A stretch of 64,000 nt of DNA from Alloacidobacterium sp963823845. GTDB lineage: Bacteria; Acidobacteriota; Terriglobia; Terriglobales; Acidobacteriaceae. A program made the translations under genes and the position numbers. The notes under the pieces were generated by a model. It was not told the DNA's origin, searched no databases, and worked only from the letters and a program-made list of their open reading frames with translations. The stretch spans positions 124,001 to 188,000 of the forward strand of contig CAWGND010000011.1 of the NCBI GenBank assembly GCA_963823845.1, read 5' to 3'. Within the stretch, counting starts at the first letter, position 1; each line of letters begins with the position of its first letter. This document shows, one piece after another, positions 55,484 through 64,000 of the stretch.

Positions 55484-56722
55484 CTACTCGTACCGCAGCG
55501 CTTCAATCGGATTGAGATTCGCCGCCTTGATCGCCGGAATCATACCGCTCACCATACCGACAACAATCAAAATTCCTGTGGCAAGAATCACAATCGTCGG
55601 CGAAATCAGCAGGTGGATATCTGCCGCGTCAGCATTCGATGCCAAGGCACTATAAAACGTGATGCTCCCCACGCCAATCGACACAGCATAAGCCAGCACA
55701 ATGCCGATCGCACCTCCAACCCCGGTAATCACCAGCGCCTCGGCAAGAAACTGGATCAGGATATGCCGCTTACGCGCGCCCAGGGCCTTTTCAATACCGA
55801 TCTCGCGCGTGCGTTGCTGAACTGCCACCAGCATGATATTCATCAGCCCAATACCGGCGATCCCAAGGGTCAGCGCGCCGATAAAAAGCAGCAGCACCTG
55901 GAGCGCAATCGAGAGAATGCGGAATTGCTTCAGCTGTTCCATCAAATTTGCGACAAAGATAGCGTTATGATCGGAAGGCCGAAAGTTGTGCTCTGCAGCC
56001 AGCGTATTGCGAATCGCGCGCTCCACGACCATGTGGTCACCGCGATAGTTCATCCACATGCCGTCCAGATACTTCAGGTCCTTGATGTCACCCATGGTAT
56101 TGAACGGCACATAGACCTGCCGGTTGATATCGTCATCGCCCTCCTGCATCTTGGCTTTCAGAACGCCGATAATCGTAAAGCTGATACCGTTCAACCGGAT
56201 GCGCTGCCCGATAGCATACTCGCCGGAAAAAAGCTTGGTCTTCGCCTCCGATCCGATAACGGCAACGTGACCGCGCTGCTGATCGTCCAGATCGGTGAAG
56301 AATCTGCCGGAATCAATATCGAACTTTAGAATGTCCTGAATATCGGAACGGTAGCCAACTACCGACCACGTGTAGGTGTGCAGATCATTCGAGACGGGTA
56401 CATCTTTTGAGATCATCGGCGAAATATGTTCCAGGTTCGGCACCATCGTCCACAGGCGATCTACGTCATCCTGAGTGAATCGCACCTGCACGCCCGCCTT
56501 GGTGCCTCCCGCCTGCTCGCTCGTGCGGCCGGGAAAGACACCTATCAGCTGCGTGCCCCACTGCGCAAAAATAGCCTCGATAGCCCGCCCGAATCCCGCG
56601 CCATACGCCAGCAGCAAAACCACCGTGGCGATGCCCCACGCCATGCCGACAATCGTGATCGTCGTCCGGCGGCGGTTATACACCATCGCCTCATAAGCCT
56701 GTGCCCACAGATCACGCAGCAT
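55484..56722 (-). CDS. MacB/FtsX-type ABC permease
   Basis: A 412-residue permease with a helix at the N-terminus (TTITIVGMAWGIATVVLLLA), a long periplasmic MacB_PCD domain (about 45-280) and three C-terminal helices carrying the FtsX signature (GIGLMNIMLVAVQQRTREIG ... ALGARKRHILIQFLAEALVI). Start 56722 is behind AAGGGG; the frame extends to 56812 with no meaning. Nineteen bases after its sister. No ATPase or membrane-fusion gene is present, so partners must be elsewhere. Confidence 0.9.
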   Translation of the reverse strand: MLRDLWAQAYEAMVYNRRRTTITIVGMAWGIATVVLLLAYGAGFGRAIEAIFAQWGTQLIGVFPGRTSEQAGGTKAGVQVRFTQDDVDRLWTMVPNLEHISPMISKDVPVSNDLHTYTWSVVGYRSDIQDILKFDIDSGRFFTDLDDQQRGHVAVIGSEAKTKLFSGEYAIGQRIRLNGISFTIIGVLKAKMQEGDDDINRQVYVPFNTMGDIKDLKYLDGMWMNYRGDHMVVERAIRNTLAAEHNFRPSDHNAIFVANLMEQLKQFRILSIALQVLLLFIGALTLGIAGIGLMNIMLVAVQQRTREIGIEKALGARKRHILIQFLAEALVITGVGGAIGIVLAYAVSIGVGSITFYSALASNADAADIHLLISPTIVILATGILIVVGMVSGMIPAIKAANLNPIEALRYE

Positions 56723-56741
56723 GACTAACCCCTTGCCATTT

Positions 56742-57998
56742 CTACTCGCGGCGTAGCGCTTCGACAGGTTCCAGTGCCGCAGCCTTGGCCGCCGGGTACA
56801 ATCCCGCAACAATTCCGCTCAGGCTGAGCGAGATAAGAGCCAGGGCAGCCGACCACGGCACCAGCTTTGGCGGATCAAAACCCGGCATACTGTTTCCAAG
56901 GGCAGCCTGCAGCCCATACATCAAAAGGGCCGCTCCGCCAATCCCAATCAGTCCGCTGACTCCTGTCAGAAGCAGCCCTTCAAGAAAAAACTGCGTCATA
57001 ATGCTCCGCGAAGTCGCGCCGAGCGCCTTACGCAGTCCGATCTCGCGCGTGCGCTCGCTCACCGAGACCAGCATGATGTTGATGATGCCCACCGCTCCAA
57101 GCGCCAGCGTCACAATCCCCACGCCGCCGAGAAAGACATCCATCGCTGTCCAGATCTTGCCCACCATCTTTTCGCTTTTGATCGTGTCCCACTCCATGAA
57201 GGCGTCTTTTGAAGTGGAATCGAAGCCGTGCCGCCGCGCAATGATTTCATGCACTTGCTGGGTCGCTTCAACGTTGTCGCCGCGTATCCGCGGCTGATAT
57301 TGAATCGTCGTCACCGAATCGGCAGGAATGTTTTCGCCCTTTAGAGGAAACATCTCAAGCATGGTGGAAAGCGGAATATAGATTTTCTGGTTATCGTTAT
57401 CGTTGTTGCCGCGCCCAGTCTTGTCTGCAATGCCAATCACCTGAAAGCGCGAGCCATTCAGCAGCACCGTTTCACCCATCGCGGGACGCCCCGGAAACAG
57501 AAGCCGTGCACTCTTATCCCCGAGAACAATGACGCGCCGCCGGTCGCGTAGGTCGCCGTCGTCCAGGAAACGCCCTTCCTTGATCGGCAGAAAGCGGATA
57601 CCGGCGTAGCTCGGCTCAGCACCGATCGCCTGTCCACCCGCGCTCTCGTACGCGCTCTGCTGCTTGATGTCGTTGCGATTAATAAACGCGGTAGCGTTGC
57701 GGACTTCAGACGCCTGGGTGCGAATGGCTTCAGCATCCGAAAGGGTCAGGTTATAAGGACGCATCCCAGTGTGCTGATTCGCGACTGCCGGAATCGTCCC
57801 GCCCCACATCATGATCAGGTCGTTGCCCAGTGTCGCCAGCTCGCGACGCTGGCCTGAGCGAAACCCCTCGCCCACGCTGATCAGCAGCAGCATGGAGCCG
57901 ACGCCCCACGCAATGCCAAACATGGTCAGGAACGAGCGTAGCTTGTTCGCCCAGATTGCGCGGAAAACCTGCCCGAAGATATCGCCGACGTTCTGCAT
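56742..57998 (-). CDS. MacB/FtsX-type ABC permease
   Basis: A 418-residue paralogue of the gene downstream with the same plan: N-terminal helix SFLTMFGIAWGVGSMLLLIS, periplasmic domain, then AVGIINIMLVSVSERTREIG and RKALGATSRSIMTQFFLEGL, ending in ALEPVEALRRE. Such permeases extrude lipoproteins, peptides or drugs with a separate ATPase. The two together could form a heterodimer. No ATPase is near. About 190 bases upstream show nothing recognisable. Confidence 0.9.
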   Translation of the reverse strand: MQNVGDIFGQVFRAIWANKLRSFLTMFGIAWGVGSMLLLISVGEGFRSGQRRELATLGNDLIMMWGGTIPAVANQHTGMRPYNLTLSDAEAIRTQASEVRNATAFINRNDIKQQSAYESAGGQAIGAEPSYAGIRFLPIKEGRFLDDGDLRDRRRVIVLGDKSARLLFPGRPAMGETVLLNGSRFQVIGIADKTGRGNNDNDNQKIYIPLSTMLEMFPLKGENIPADSVTTIQYQPRIRGDNVEATQQVHEIIARRHGFDSTSKDAFMEWDTIKSEKMVGKIWTAMDVFLGGVGIVTLALGAVGIINIMLVSVSERTREIGLRKALGATSRSIMTQFFLEGLLLTGVSGLIGIGGAALLMYGLQAALGNSMPGFDPPKLVPWSAALALISLSLSGIVAGLYPAAKAAALEPVEALRRE

Positions 57999-58189
57999 AC
58001 TTTAACCGGAAATACGCACCCAGCCGCTCCACGGTTCCCGAGCATTTAGACGAACCGGAGAAAAAATCCGCTCGTGAATTCTGGGTGCAACTGGTCACAA
58101 CACTGGCACAAACATCCCATTCTTCGCTTAGGAAGGCTGGAAACCACAGGCAGTGCACGCCGAATGGACCGAAACCGCCCTGACCTCGT

Positions 58190-58372
58190 CTATTTGCCTT
58201 GCAATGACGAAATCACCATCTCTACACTGGGCTGGGCATTCTTTAGATAGTCGCTTACCCGCTTGCGCTCCTCCGGCGTCAATGTCTGCGCGAGTGCCAG
58301 CACGCGGCGCAGAGTAACGGTAACGTCGTCAACATAGTTCATCAATCGAATTGCTTCGCCGGAAAGGGGCAT
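58190..58372 (-). CDS. Small protein of unknown function
   Basis: A 60-residue protein (start PLSGEAIRLMNYVDDVTVTL), mostly helical, with two likely helices (EAIRLMNYVDDVTVTLRRVL; TPEERKRVSDYLKNAQPSVE). GAGGAA precedes the ATG at 58372; the frame opens further at 58447. It lies alone between the permease gene and treY, convergent with neither. No family recognised. Confidence 0.55.
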   Translation of the reverse strand: MPLSGEAIRLMNYVDDVTVTLRRVLALAQTLTPEERKRVSDYLKNAQPSVEMVISSLQGK

Positions 58373-58499
58373 CGGTTCCTCGTTCTTCAGATTTGCTCCT
58401 TCTATTGTCTGCGCGACACACAACTTTCGTAAAGTCGCGGGCTGCAAACTGGCCCGTCCATTTCCGCATCTTAGTGCAGGTACTTACGACACAATTTTC

Positions 58500-61469
58500 A
58501 TGCCGCAAACGAAAGAATGTATTGATCGTGTAGTGCACAGCGCCGCGCGCGCTCCGATATCGACCTATCGCGTGCAGATGCACGCGCAATTCACATTTGC
58601 CGACGCACAGAAAATCCTTCCCTACCTCAAACAGCTGGGTATCGGCGACCTGTACTGCTCTCCCATATTCGAGGCCCGCGCGGGAAGCCAGCACGGCTAC
58701 GACGTTATGCGTCACGACCGCCTGAATCCTGAACTCGGCGGCGAAGATGGCTTTAACAATCTTTCCGCTGCCATCCACGAAGCGGAAATGGGCCTTCTCC
58801 TGGATATCGTGCCCAACCACATGGGCGTAGGCAACGATTCCCTGTGGTGGCAGGACGTGCTCCAGAACGGGCGCGCCTCAGAATACGCAATGTTCTTTGA
58901 TATTGACTGGAAGCCTCTTAACCCCGTTATGCGCGGCAAACTGCTGCTGCCCATCCTCGGCAACCAATATGGTGAAGAACTGGAAAGCGGGAAGATTCAG
59001 CTCGCCGTCGAAGATGGCCATGCGCGCATTCGCTATTACGAGCACTCGTTCCCCGTCGCTCCGCGCACAATTCCCCTGCTCTTCCCTGAAGAAGATGACC
59101 CAAAGGATGACCTGCCGGAACGGTTCCGCGATCTGCTGAAGGAACTCACCCACATCCCGCCGCATTACACCACTGACCCGGGCCTGATCGCACAGCGCCG
59201 CGAACAACTGGCGGAGCTGCGTCCCCGCCTGCGCGAAGCCCTGCTCTCGGCCGAGCTTCAGCCCATCCTGCAGCGCGCGACCACGCACGTGAATGGAGTG
59301 GAAGGCAAGCCCGAAAGCTTCGATCCGCTTCACGCCCTTCTCGAAGTCCAGCCCTACAGGCTCGCCTACTGGCGCGTATCGTCTGAAGAAATCAACTATC
59401 GCCGCTTCTTCGATGTAAATGATCTTGTAGGGCTGCGCATGGAAGACCCGGCTGCCTTTGCCCAGACGCATTGCCTCGTCCGCAAACTGCTTGCGAAACA
59501 GCAGGTCACCGGCCTGCGCATCGATCACTGCGACGGCATGTTCAATCCGCGCCAGTATCTCATCCGTCTGCAACTGCTCTACGTTGCCGGCCAGTGCTCG
59601 GGACCGGAGGCAAAAGCACCGCTTGCGGCCAACGGCATCGAACTGGAGATACGCGATACCCTCCGGCACCATGACTGGGCGCGCAGCGAAAGGCCGCTGT
59701 ATACCGTGGTGGAAAAAATTCTGGAGCCCCGCGAAACTCTTCCCCGCGAATGGCCGGTGCAGGGAACATCGGGATATGACTTCCTCCACCTCGCAAACCA
59801 TGTCTTCATCCAGCCGCAGAACGAAGGCCGCTTCACCGCCCTCTATGCAAAAATCGTGGGGCGGGAAATCGACCCCAGCGAACTCATCTACAGGTCGAAG
59901 CTCCAAGTCATGCAGACTGCGATGCCCAGCGAGGTCTACGTGCTTACCAACCTGCTCAACCAACTTGCATCCAATGACCGCAGAGCGCGCGATTTCACAG
60001 AAAGCATCCTCGAAAGCGTCATCCGCGAAACCATCGCATGCTTCCCTGTTTATCGCACCTATATCGACGACCGCGGCCAATACACGGAACGCGACATTGC
60101 ATTCATCGCCCAGGCAATCTGGCGCGCGAAATATCGCAACACCGAAATCGACGCTTCAGCTTTCGAGTTCCTCCAGAACACGCTTCTGCTGGGCGACAAA
60201 AGTGACGAAAAATACCCTGCACGACTCTATTTCGCCCTGAAGTTCCAGCAGCTCACCGGCCCGATCATGGCCAAGGGAGTAGAAGACACGGCCTTCTACG
60301 TCTATACCCGCTTCCTGTCGGCGAATGAGGTGGGCAGCTCGATGAAATCCTTCGGGATTTCTCCCGATCTCTTCCACGCCACCAATCAGGACCGCCTGCG
60401 GAACTCTCCCGACTCCATGTTGGCGACCTCGACGCACGACACCAAGCGCAGCGAGGACGTCCGCAATCGCCTCAACGTGCTTTCGGAAATGCCGACGCAG
60501 TGGTCATCCATCATCCGCCGCTGGATGCGCATGAACGCGCACCACAAACGGAAGTTATCCGACGGGCGCATCGCTCCCGACGCAAACGAAGAGTACCTGA
60601 TCTATCAAACCATCGTCGGTGCATGGCCCTGGCAAATGGAGACGATCGATGACCGCAACCAATTTCTGGAACGGATCAACCAATACTGCGCCAAGGCTTT
60701 GAATGAGGCCAAAGTCAATCTCAGCTGGATTAACCCAAACCCGAACTATCTGGACGCCGTGAACAGTTTCTTGGCGGCGATTCTTCTGCCGCAAGGACGC
60801 GCGCGCGAAACCCGCTTCGTGGAGACCCTGAAAGCATTCCTGCCTGCCGTGCAGCTGTTCGGCGCCATCAATTCCCTCTCGCAGCTCGTCCTGAAAATCG
60901 CATCCCCCGGCGTGCCCGATGTCTACCAGGGCACAGACCTCTGGGATTTAAGCCTCGTCGATCCCGACAACCGTCGCCCCGTCGACTACACCCTGCGCGC
61001 CAAGGCATTGCAGGCACTGCTGGACCTCGATCAACACAAAGGAGCTGCCGCAGTCTGCGCCGAGCTTCTAGACTCTTTACCCGACGGACGAATCAAGCTC
61101 TGGACTATGCATCGCGCTATCATCACCCGCCGCGAACTGCACTCGGTCTTCCGTCACGGAGAATACATCCCACTGAATATCGAGATTGAGAAGCAGCAGA
61201 ACGCGATCGCCTTTCTCCGCCAGGACCGAAGCACGAAGCAATTCGTGCTCGTCGTTGTCCCCCGTTTCGCCGGTTCTCTAATGCAGGCAAATCCGCGTCT
61301 ACCTCTCGCCGATGCATGGGGCAAAGCATCCCTCTCATTGATCGATCAAGTCCCGAGAAGTTTTGTGAATATCTTTACGGATAAGGAAGTGCATGCGGAC
61401 GAGAAGGGTCGCCTCAACCTTCGCGACATCTTCGCCGACTTCCCGGTGGCCATGCTGACTACGAAGTGA
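58500..61469 (+). CDS. treY: Maltooligosyltrehalose synthase
   Basis: GH13 enzyme that turns the reducing end of maltooligosaccharides into a trehalose unit. The 989-residue protein is at the long end for TreY. It shows PISTYRVQMHAQFTFADAQK, DLYCSPIFEARAGSQHGYDV, GLLLDIVPNHMGVGNDSLWW, the catalytic region TGLRIDHCDGMFNPRQYL and MAKGVEDTAFYVYTRFLSAN. The usual partner TreZ is not in the window; malQ is convergent. It would supply trehalose ends from the glucan made through GlgE. Confidence 0.95.
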   Translation: MPQTKECIDRVVHSAARAPISTYRVQMHAQFTFADAQKILPYLKQLGIGDLYCSPIFEARAGSQHGYDVMRHDRLNPELGGEDGFNNLSAAIHEAEMGLLLDIVPNHMGVGNDSLWWQDVLQNGRASEYAMFFDIDWKPLNPVMRGKLLLPILGNQYGEELESGKIQLAVEDGHARIRYYEHSFPVAPRTIPLLFPEEDDPKDDLPERFRDLLKELTHIPPHYTTDPGLIAQRREQLAELRPRLREALLSAELQPILQRATTHVNGVEGKPESFDPLHALLEVQPYRLAYWRVSSEEINYRRFFDVNDLVGLRMEDPAAFAQTHCLVRKLLAKQQVTGLRIDHCDGMFNPRQYLIRLQLLYVAGQCSGPEAKAPLAANGIELEIRDTLRHHDWARSERPLYTVVEKILEPRETLPREWPVQGTSGYDFLHLANHVFIQPQNEGRFTALYAKIVGREIDPSELIYRSKLQVMQTAMPSEVYVLTNLLNQLASNDRRARDFTESILESVIRETIACFPVYRTYIDDRGQYTERDIAFIAQAIWRAKYRNTEIDASAFEFLQNTLLLGDKSDEKYPARLYFALKFQQLTGPIMAKGVEDTAFYVYTRFLSANEVGSSMKSFGISPDLFHATNQDRLRNSPDSMLATSTHDTKRSEDVRNRLNVLSEMPTQWSSIIRRWMRMNAHHKRKLSDGRIAPDANEEYLIYQTIVGAWPWQMETIDDRNQFLERINQYCAKALNEAKVNLSWINPNPNYLDAVNSFLAAILLPQGRARETRFVETLKAFLPAVQLFGAINSLSQLVLKIASPGVPDVYQGTDLWDLSLVDPDNRRPVDYTLRAKALQALLDLDQHKGAAAVCAELLDSLPDGRIKLWTMHRAIITRRELHSVFRHGEYIPLNIEIEKQQNAIAFLRQDRSTKQFVLVVVPRFAGSLMQANPRLPLADAWGKASLSLIDQVPRSFVNIFTDKEVHADEKGRLNLRDIFADFPVAMLTTK

Positions 61470-61514
61470 GGATGCGGCCACCACCCTCAAGCAGCAACCA
61501 CAAACCGAGCCACT

Positions 61515-63050
61515 CTACCCCCTAGTTTCTTTTACGTCGTCAGGCGCGCGATCCCGGTCCGTCACCACCGTAAGCTCACCGAGCTTCTCGGCGAGTTCTG
61601 GCACCAGCACCCCTTCAGGACAACGCCAGCTCCAGTTATCCCCTGAGCGTGAAGGCACATTCATCCGGGCCTCCGAGCCAAGCTCAAGAATGTCTTGCAA
61701 CGGAAACAGGCAGATATCCGCGACCGACGTAGAAGCCGCCCGAATCAGCGGCCAGACCACGCCGTCCTTGCCTGGATTCACATACGTCCGCACCGCCGCC
61801 TTCTCGATCTCGGTCGTGCCATTTTCCCACCAGCCGCGCGTCGTGTCGTTGTCGTGCGTACCGGTATAGACCACCGTGTTCTTTTCGTAGCGATGCGGCA
61901 GATAATTGTGCGCTCCACGATCCGAGAAACCGAACTGAAGAACCCTCATACCGGGGAGGTCGAACCGCTCCCGCAGGGCCTCCACTTCCGGAGTGATCAA
62001 CCCAAGGTCCTCGGCAATAACCGGAAGCTCGCCCAGCGCCTCCCGCAGTTTCGCAAATAACTCAGCGCCAGGTGCCTTGACCCACTCGCCATTGACCGCG
62101 GTATCGTCCTCCGCGGGAATCGACCAGTAGGCCTCAAACCCGCGAAAATGATCCAGTCGAATCAGATCGTAAAGCGAATGGGCGCGCCGGATACGGTCCA
62201 CCCACCAGTCAAAGCCGCGCTCCTCCAACACATCCCATCGATATAAGGGATTTCCCCACCGTTGTCCTGTCGCGCTGAAGTAATCAGGCGGCACGCCCGA
62301 CACCCGAACCGGCGAAAGATCTTCATTCAGATCAAAAATGTCGCGATGCGTCCACACGTCCGCGCTGTCGTAATTCACAAAAATTGCGACATCGCCAATG
62401 AAATGGATATCGCGCGCTGCGCAGTATTGACGCAGCGCCGACCACTGCTCGTCAAACGCAAACTGGATCACCTGCTCAATCGCCAGATCTTCGCCGTGCT
62501 CTTTTTCCAGACGCGAGAGCGCTTCCGGGTCGCGATACGCATACTCCTTCGGCCACTCATTCCAACAGGCAAAATTAAACTTCTCGCGCAGCATGCTGTA
62601 CTGCGCGTAGTCATTCAACCATGAGGTATTCATCCTGCAGTAGGCGCCAAAGCGCGCCCATTGGGCAGTCAGATGCGCCTCGTTATGCCGATGCAAGAAA
62701 TTCCGCGCTGCCTCTTCCAGCAGCGGCATCTTCTGTTTCTCAACCTCGTCAAAATGGATATTGCCCGACCGTCCCGACAGCCCCGCAATGCGCTTAACGT
62801 CGATCCATCCCCACTCGGACAGCTTCTCCAGACTCACCAGCAGAGGATTAGCGGCAAACGCAGAAAGCGCCGCGTAAGGCGAATTTCCGTATCCCGTCGG
62901 GCTCAGCGGAAGCACCTGCCAGAGCCGCTGTTTCGCGGCAGCAAGAAAGTCCGCGAACTCATACGAGGCGGGACCAAGATCCCCAATGCCGCCATCGGAA
63001 GGCAGCGAAGTGATGTGCAACAGTAATCCGGATGACCGCTCAAATGACAT
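61515..63050 (-). CDS. malQ: 4-alpha-glucanotransferase (amylomaltase)
   Basis: A 511-residue GH77 enzyme that moves glucan segments between maltooligosaccharides. Visible parts are LLHITSLPSDGGIGDLGPAS at the start, WQVLPLSPTGYGNSPYAALS, LYDLIRLDHFRGFEAYWSIP with the nucleophile Asp, and LPVIAEDLGLITPEVEALRE with the acid/base Glu, then YTGTHDNDTTRGWW. Length fits GH77. Together with TreY it handles linear glucan. Convergent with treY (45-base gap). Confidence 0.95.
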   Translation of the reverse strand: MSFERSSGLLLHITSLPSDGGIGDLGPASYEFADFLAAAKQRLWQVLPLSPTGYGNSPYAALSAFAANPLLVSLEKLSEWGWIDVKRIAGLSGRSGNIHFDEVEKQKMPLLEEAARNFLHRHNEAHLTAQWARFGAYCRMNTSWLNDYAQYSMLREKFNFACWNEWPKEYAYRDPEALSRLEKEHGEDLAIEQVIQFAFDEQWSALRQYCAARDIHFIGDVAIFVNYDSADVWTHRDIFDLNEDLSPVRVSGVPPDYFSATGQRWGNPLYRWDVLEERGFDWWVDRIRRAHSLYDLIRLDHFRGFEAYWSIPAEDDTAVNGEWVKAPGAELFAKLREALGELPVIAEDLGLITPEVEALRERFDLPGMRVLQFGFSDRGAHNYLPHRYEKNTVVYTGTHDNDTTRGWWENGTTEIEKAAVRTYVNPGKDGVVWPLIRAASTSVADICLFPLQDILELGSEARMNVPSRSGDNWSWRCPEGVLVPELAEKLGELTVVTDRDRAPDDVKETRG

Positions 63051-63073
63051 TATCTGTTCCCGTACAGCGCTCG

Positions 63074-63112
63074 AAAAAAAGCCCGTGATTCGACTGACTC
63101 CAAACCACGGGC
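63074..63112 (-). terminator. Terminator of the peptidyl-prolyl isomerase gene
   Basis: On the minus strand, GCCCGTG / CACGGGC arms with an 18-base loop are followed by seven T residues. It stands 30 bases past the stop. Confidence 0.75.
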
Positions 63113-63142
63113 CCCGGTTGCTCTTTACTTGTCCTTACATCG

Positions 63143-64000
63143 TTACGATTTCGGCGAGCCCGGCAATCCGGGCTGCTGCTGCATTTTCTTGTTGATGCGA
63201 ATGCGGCCCTGCTTTTGATACTGATCCGTCAGGTTCGTTACAAAGACTGAAAACATATCCTCGCGCTTCTGGTTCAGCAGCGAATCGCGCGTCTGCTCAA
63301 AATTCTTCTGAATTTCATCTGGCGTCGGCTGCTGCTTGTCGGTCAGCTTCGCGACAACTCCTGTGCGCTGGCTGCTGATCGGCTGGCTCAGCTGCCCAAC
63401 GCTCAGATCAAATAAAGTCGGAGCTGTCGTCGAAAGCTGGCCGATATCCGGAACCTGGGCATCGCGCCCAACCAGATCGCTGCTCTTCACCGTCGCGCCC
63501 ACCTCTTTCGCGGCCTTTGCAAGATCGTTTTCCGCCTTCGCCTTGTCCGCCAGCTCATTCGTCTTGCGCGTCAGGAGTTGAGGCAACTGCTCGTCCCGGA
63601 AATCTTCCAGAATATGCGCCTTGTACTCATCAAACGACGGAGCATGCGCCGCATGCACATCCTCAACCTGAAACACCGCATAGCCATCGCCGGTCGACGC
63701 AACCTGCGGAGCCGCCCCCTGCTTTGCCGAAAACGCGCTCGTCAGCATCTGCGACCCGTCGGCAAGTGTTGGAATGATCGCGTTCTGTGCCAGGTAATCT
63801 GTCGTCACAACCTGCAGATGATGCGCCGCAGCCGCTTGCGCCATGCCGCTCTTTTGCGCCTCATTCGCCAGCTGCTGAGCGAAGGACCCCTGCGCCAGCG
63901 CCTCGTTCTGGCGGGTCAACAGAGCCACAATCGTCGGCTTCACCTCGTCCAGCGAACGCGTGTGCGCCGTTTGCTTCTCTTCACTCTGAATAATGTGGTA
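63143..64000 (-). CDS. Periplasmic peptidyl-prolyl isomerase, SurA/PpiD-like (5' part outside window)
   Basis: Only the last 285 codons are inside the window; the frame is open to the right edge. It begins within a parvulin-type domain (YHIIQSEEKQTAHTRSLDEV), where HIIQS and the following helix match PpiD/SurA-like rotamases. The rest is a long helical chaperone-like part (LTRKTNELADKAKAENDLAK ... AAKEVGATVKSSDLVG), a second lobe (LFDLSVGQLSQPISSQRTGV) resembling the end of a parvulin unit, and a Gln/Pro-rich tail. It probably assists folding of outer-membrane proteins in the periplasm, anchored by an N-terminal helix not seen here. Confidence 0.9.
   Translation of the reverse strand, partial: YHIIQSEEKQTAHTRSLDEVKPTIVALLTRQNEALAQGSFAQQLANEAQKSGMAQAAAAHHLQVVTTDYLAQNAIIPTLADGSQMLTSAFSAKQGAAPQVASTGDGYAVFQVEDVHAAHAPSFDEYKAHILEDFRDEQLPQLLTRKTNELADKAKAENDLAKAAKEVGATVKSSDLVGRDAQVPDIGQLSTTAPTLFDLSVGQLSQPISSQRTGVVAKLTDKQQPTPDEIQKNFEQTRDSLLNQKREDMFSVFVTNLTDQYQKQGRIRINKKMQQQPGLPGSPKS

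Noticed and set aside
58878..60080. 400-codon minus-strand frame inside treY
   Set aside because: Long only because GC-rich codon use in treY leaves the antisense frame open; no known family.

Overview
The window looks like a chromosomal segment of a soil-type Acidobacterium (class Terriglobia). This is inferred from the mix of genes rather than from a marker: no rRNA or tRNA was seen. It has a GC-rich, didermic gene set (lpxB, murB), a Ser/Thr kinase with TPR repeats, a GH78-type glycosidase, MacB-like permeases without their ATPase, single-gene glycogen/trehalose enzymes of the GlgE pathway, and many small secreted proteins of unknown function. Gene density is high, with short gaps and many 1-4 base stop/start overlaps. 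No prophage, insertion sequence or CRISPR array is visible.

Layout. 0-7.3 kb: end of a secreted protein, enolase, a secreted glycine-rich protein, an AraC regulator, a VOC protein, a YjbR protein and a large kinase-TPR protein. 7.3-15.4 kb: a sodium/solute symporter with a small membrane partner, the wreck of an S9 peptidase, a UDP-glucuronate decarboxylase-like enzyme, a lone receiver domain, flgL beside a broken flgK, and lexA. 15.4-23.6 kb: thioredoxin, thrC-thrB, a molybdate operon led by its own HTH-TOBE regulator, murB and a bacilliredoxin. 23.7-30.3 kb: DNA ligase D, then glpK-glpD-glpF. 30.3-37.7 kb: a leftward four-gene unit, glgE (frameshifted), treS-maltokinase fusion, an unusual glycosyltransferase-like gene and a membrane-helix protein related to MscS channels. 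37.9-48.7 kb: a GT2 glycosyltransferase, VOC and WYL proteins, threonine aldolase with a HemW-like radical SAM enzyme, and an ABC exporter-lpxB-pseudopeptidase unit. 48.9-58.4 kb: GH78-like glycosidase with an ECF sigma and probable anti-sigma, two tandem AhpD-like proteins with an amino-acid permease, and two MacB-type permeases. 58.5-64 kb: treY, malQ and the C-terminal part of a periplasmic peptidyl-prolyl isomerase.

How the genes fit together. GlgE, TreS-Mak, TreY and MalQ form most of an alpha-glucan/trehalose cycle: trehalose to maltose (TreS), maltose to maltose-1-phosphate (Mak), elongation to glucan (GlgE), and glucan end-capping as maltooligosyltrehalose (TreY). TreZ is not in the window, and the glgE frame is broken by one base. 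The glycerol genes are a complete uptake-phosphorylation-oxidation set.

The most striking points are signs of gene decay (S9 peptidase, flgK, glgE, a secreted DUF4440-like gene), an M1 peptidase homologue that has lost almost all its zinc site, a regulator fusing an excisionase-type HTH to a molybdate-binding domain, a long palindrome between a sigma-factor operon and a divergent membrane gene, and a dispersed C-rich repeat found 30 kb apart. I did not find a convincing wholly new system; most of the window is ordinary chromosome.
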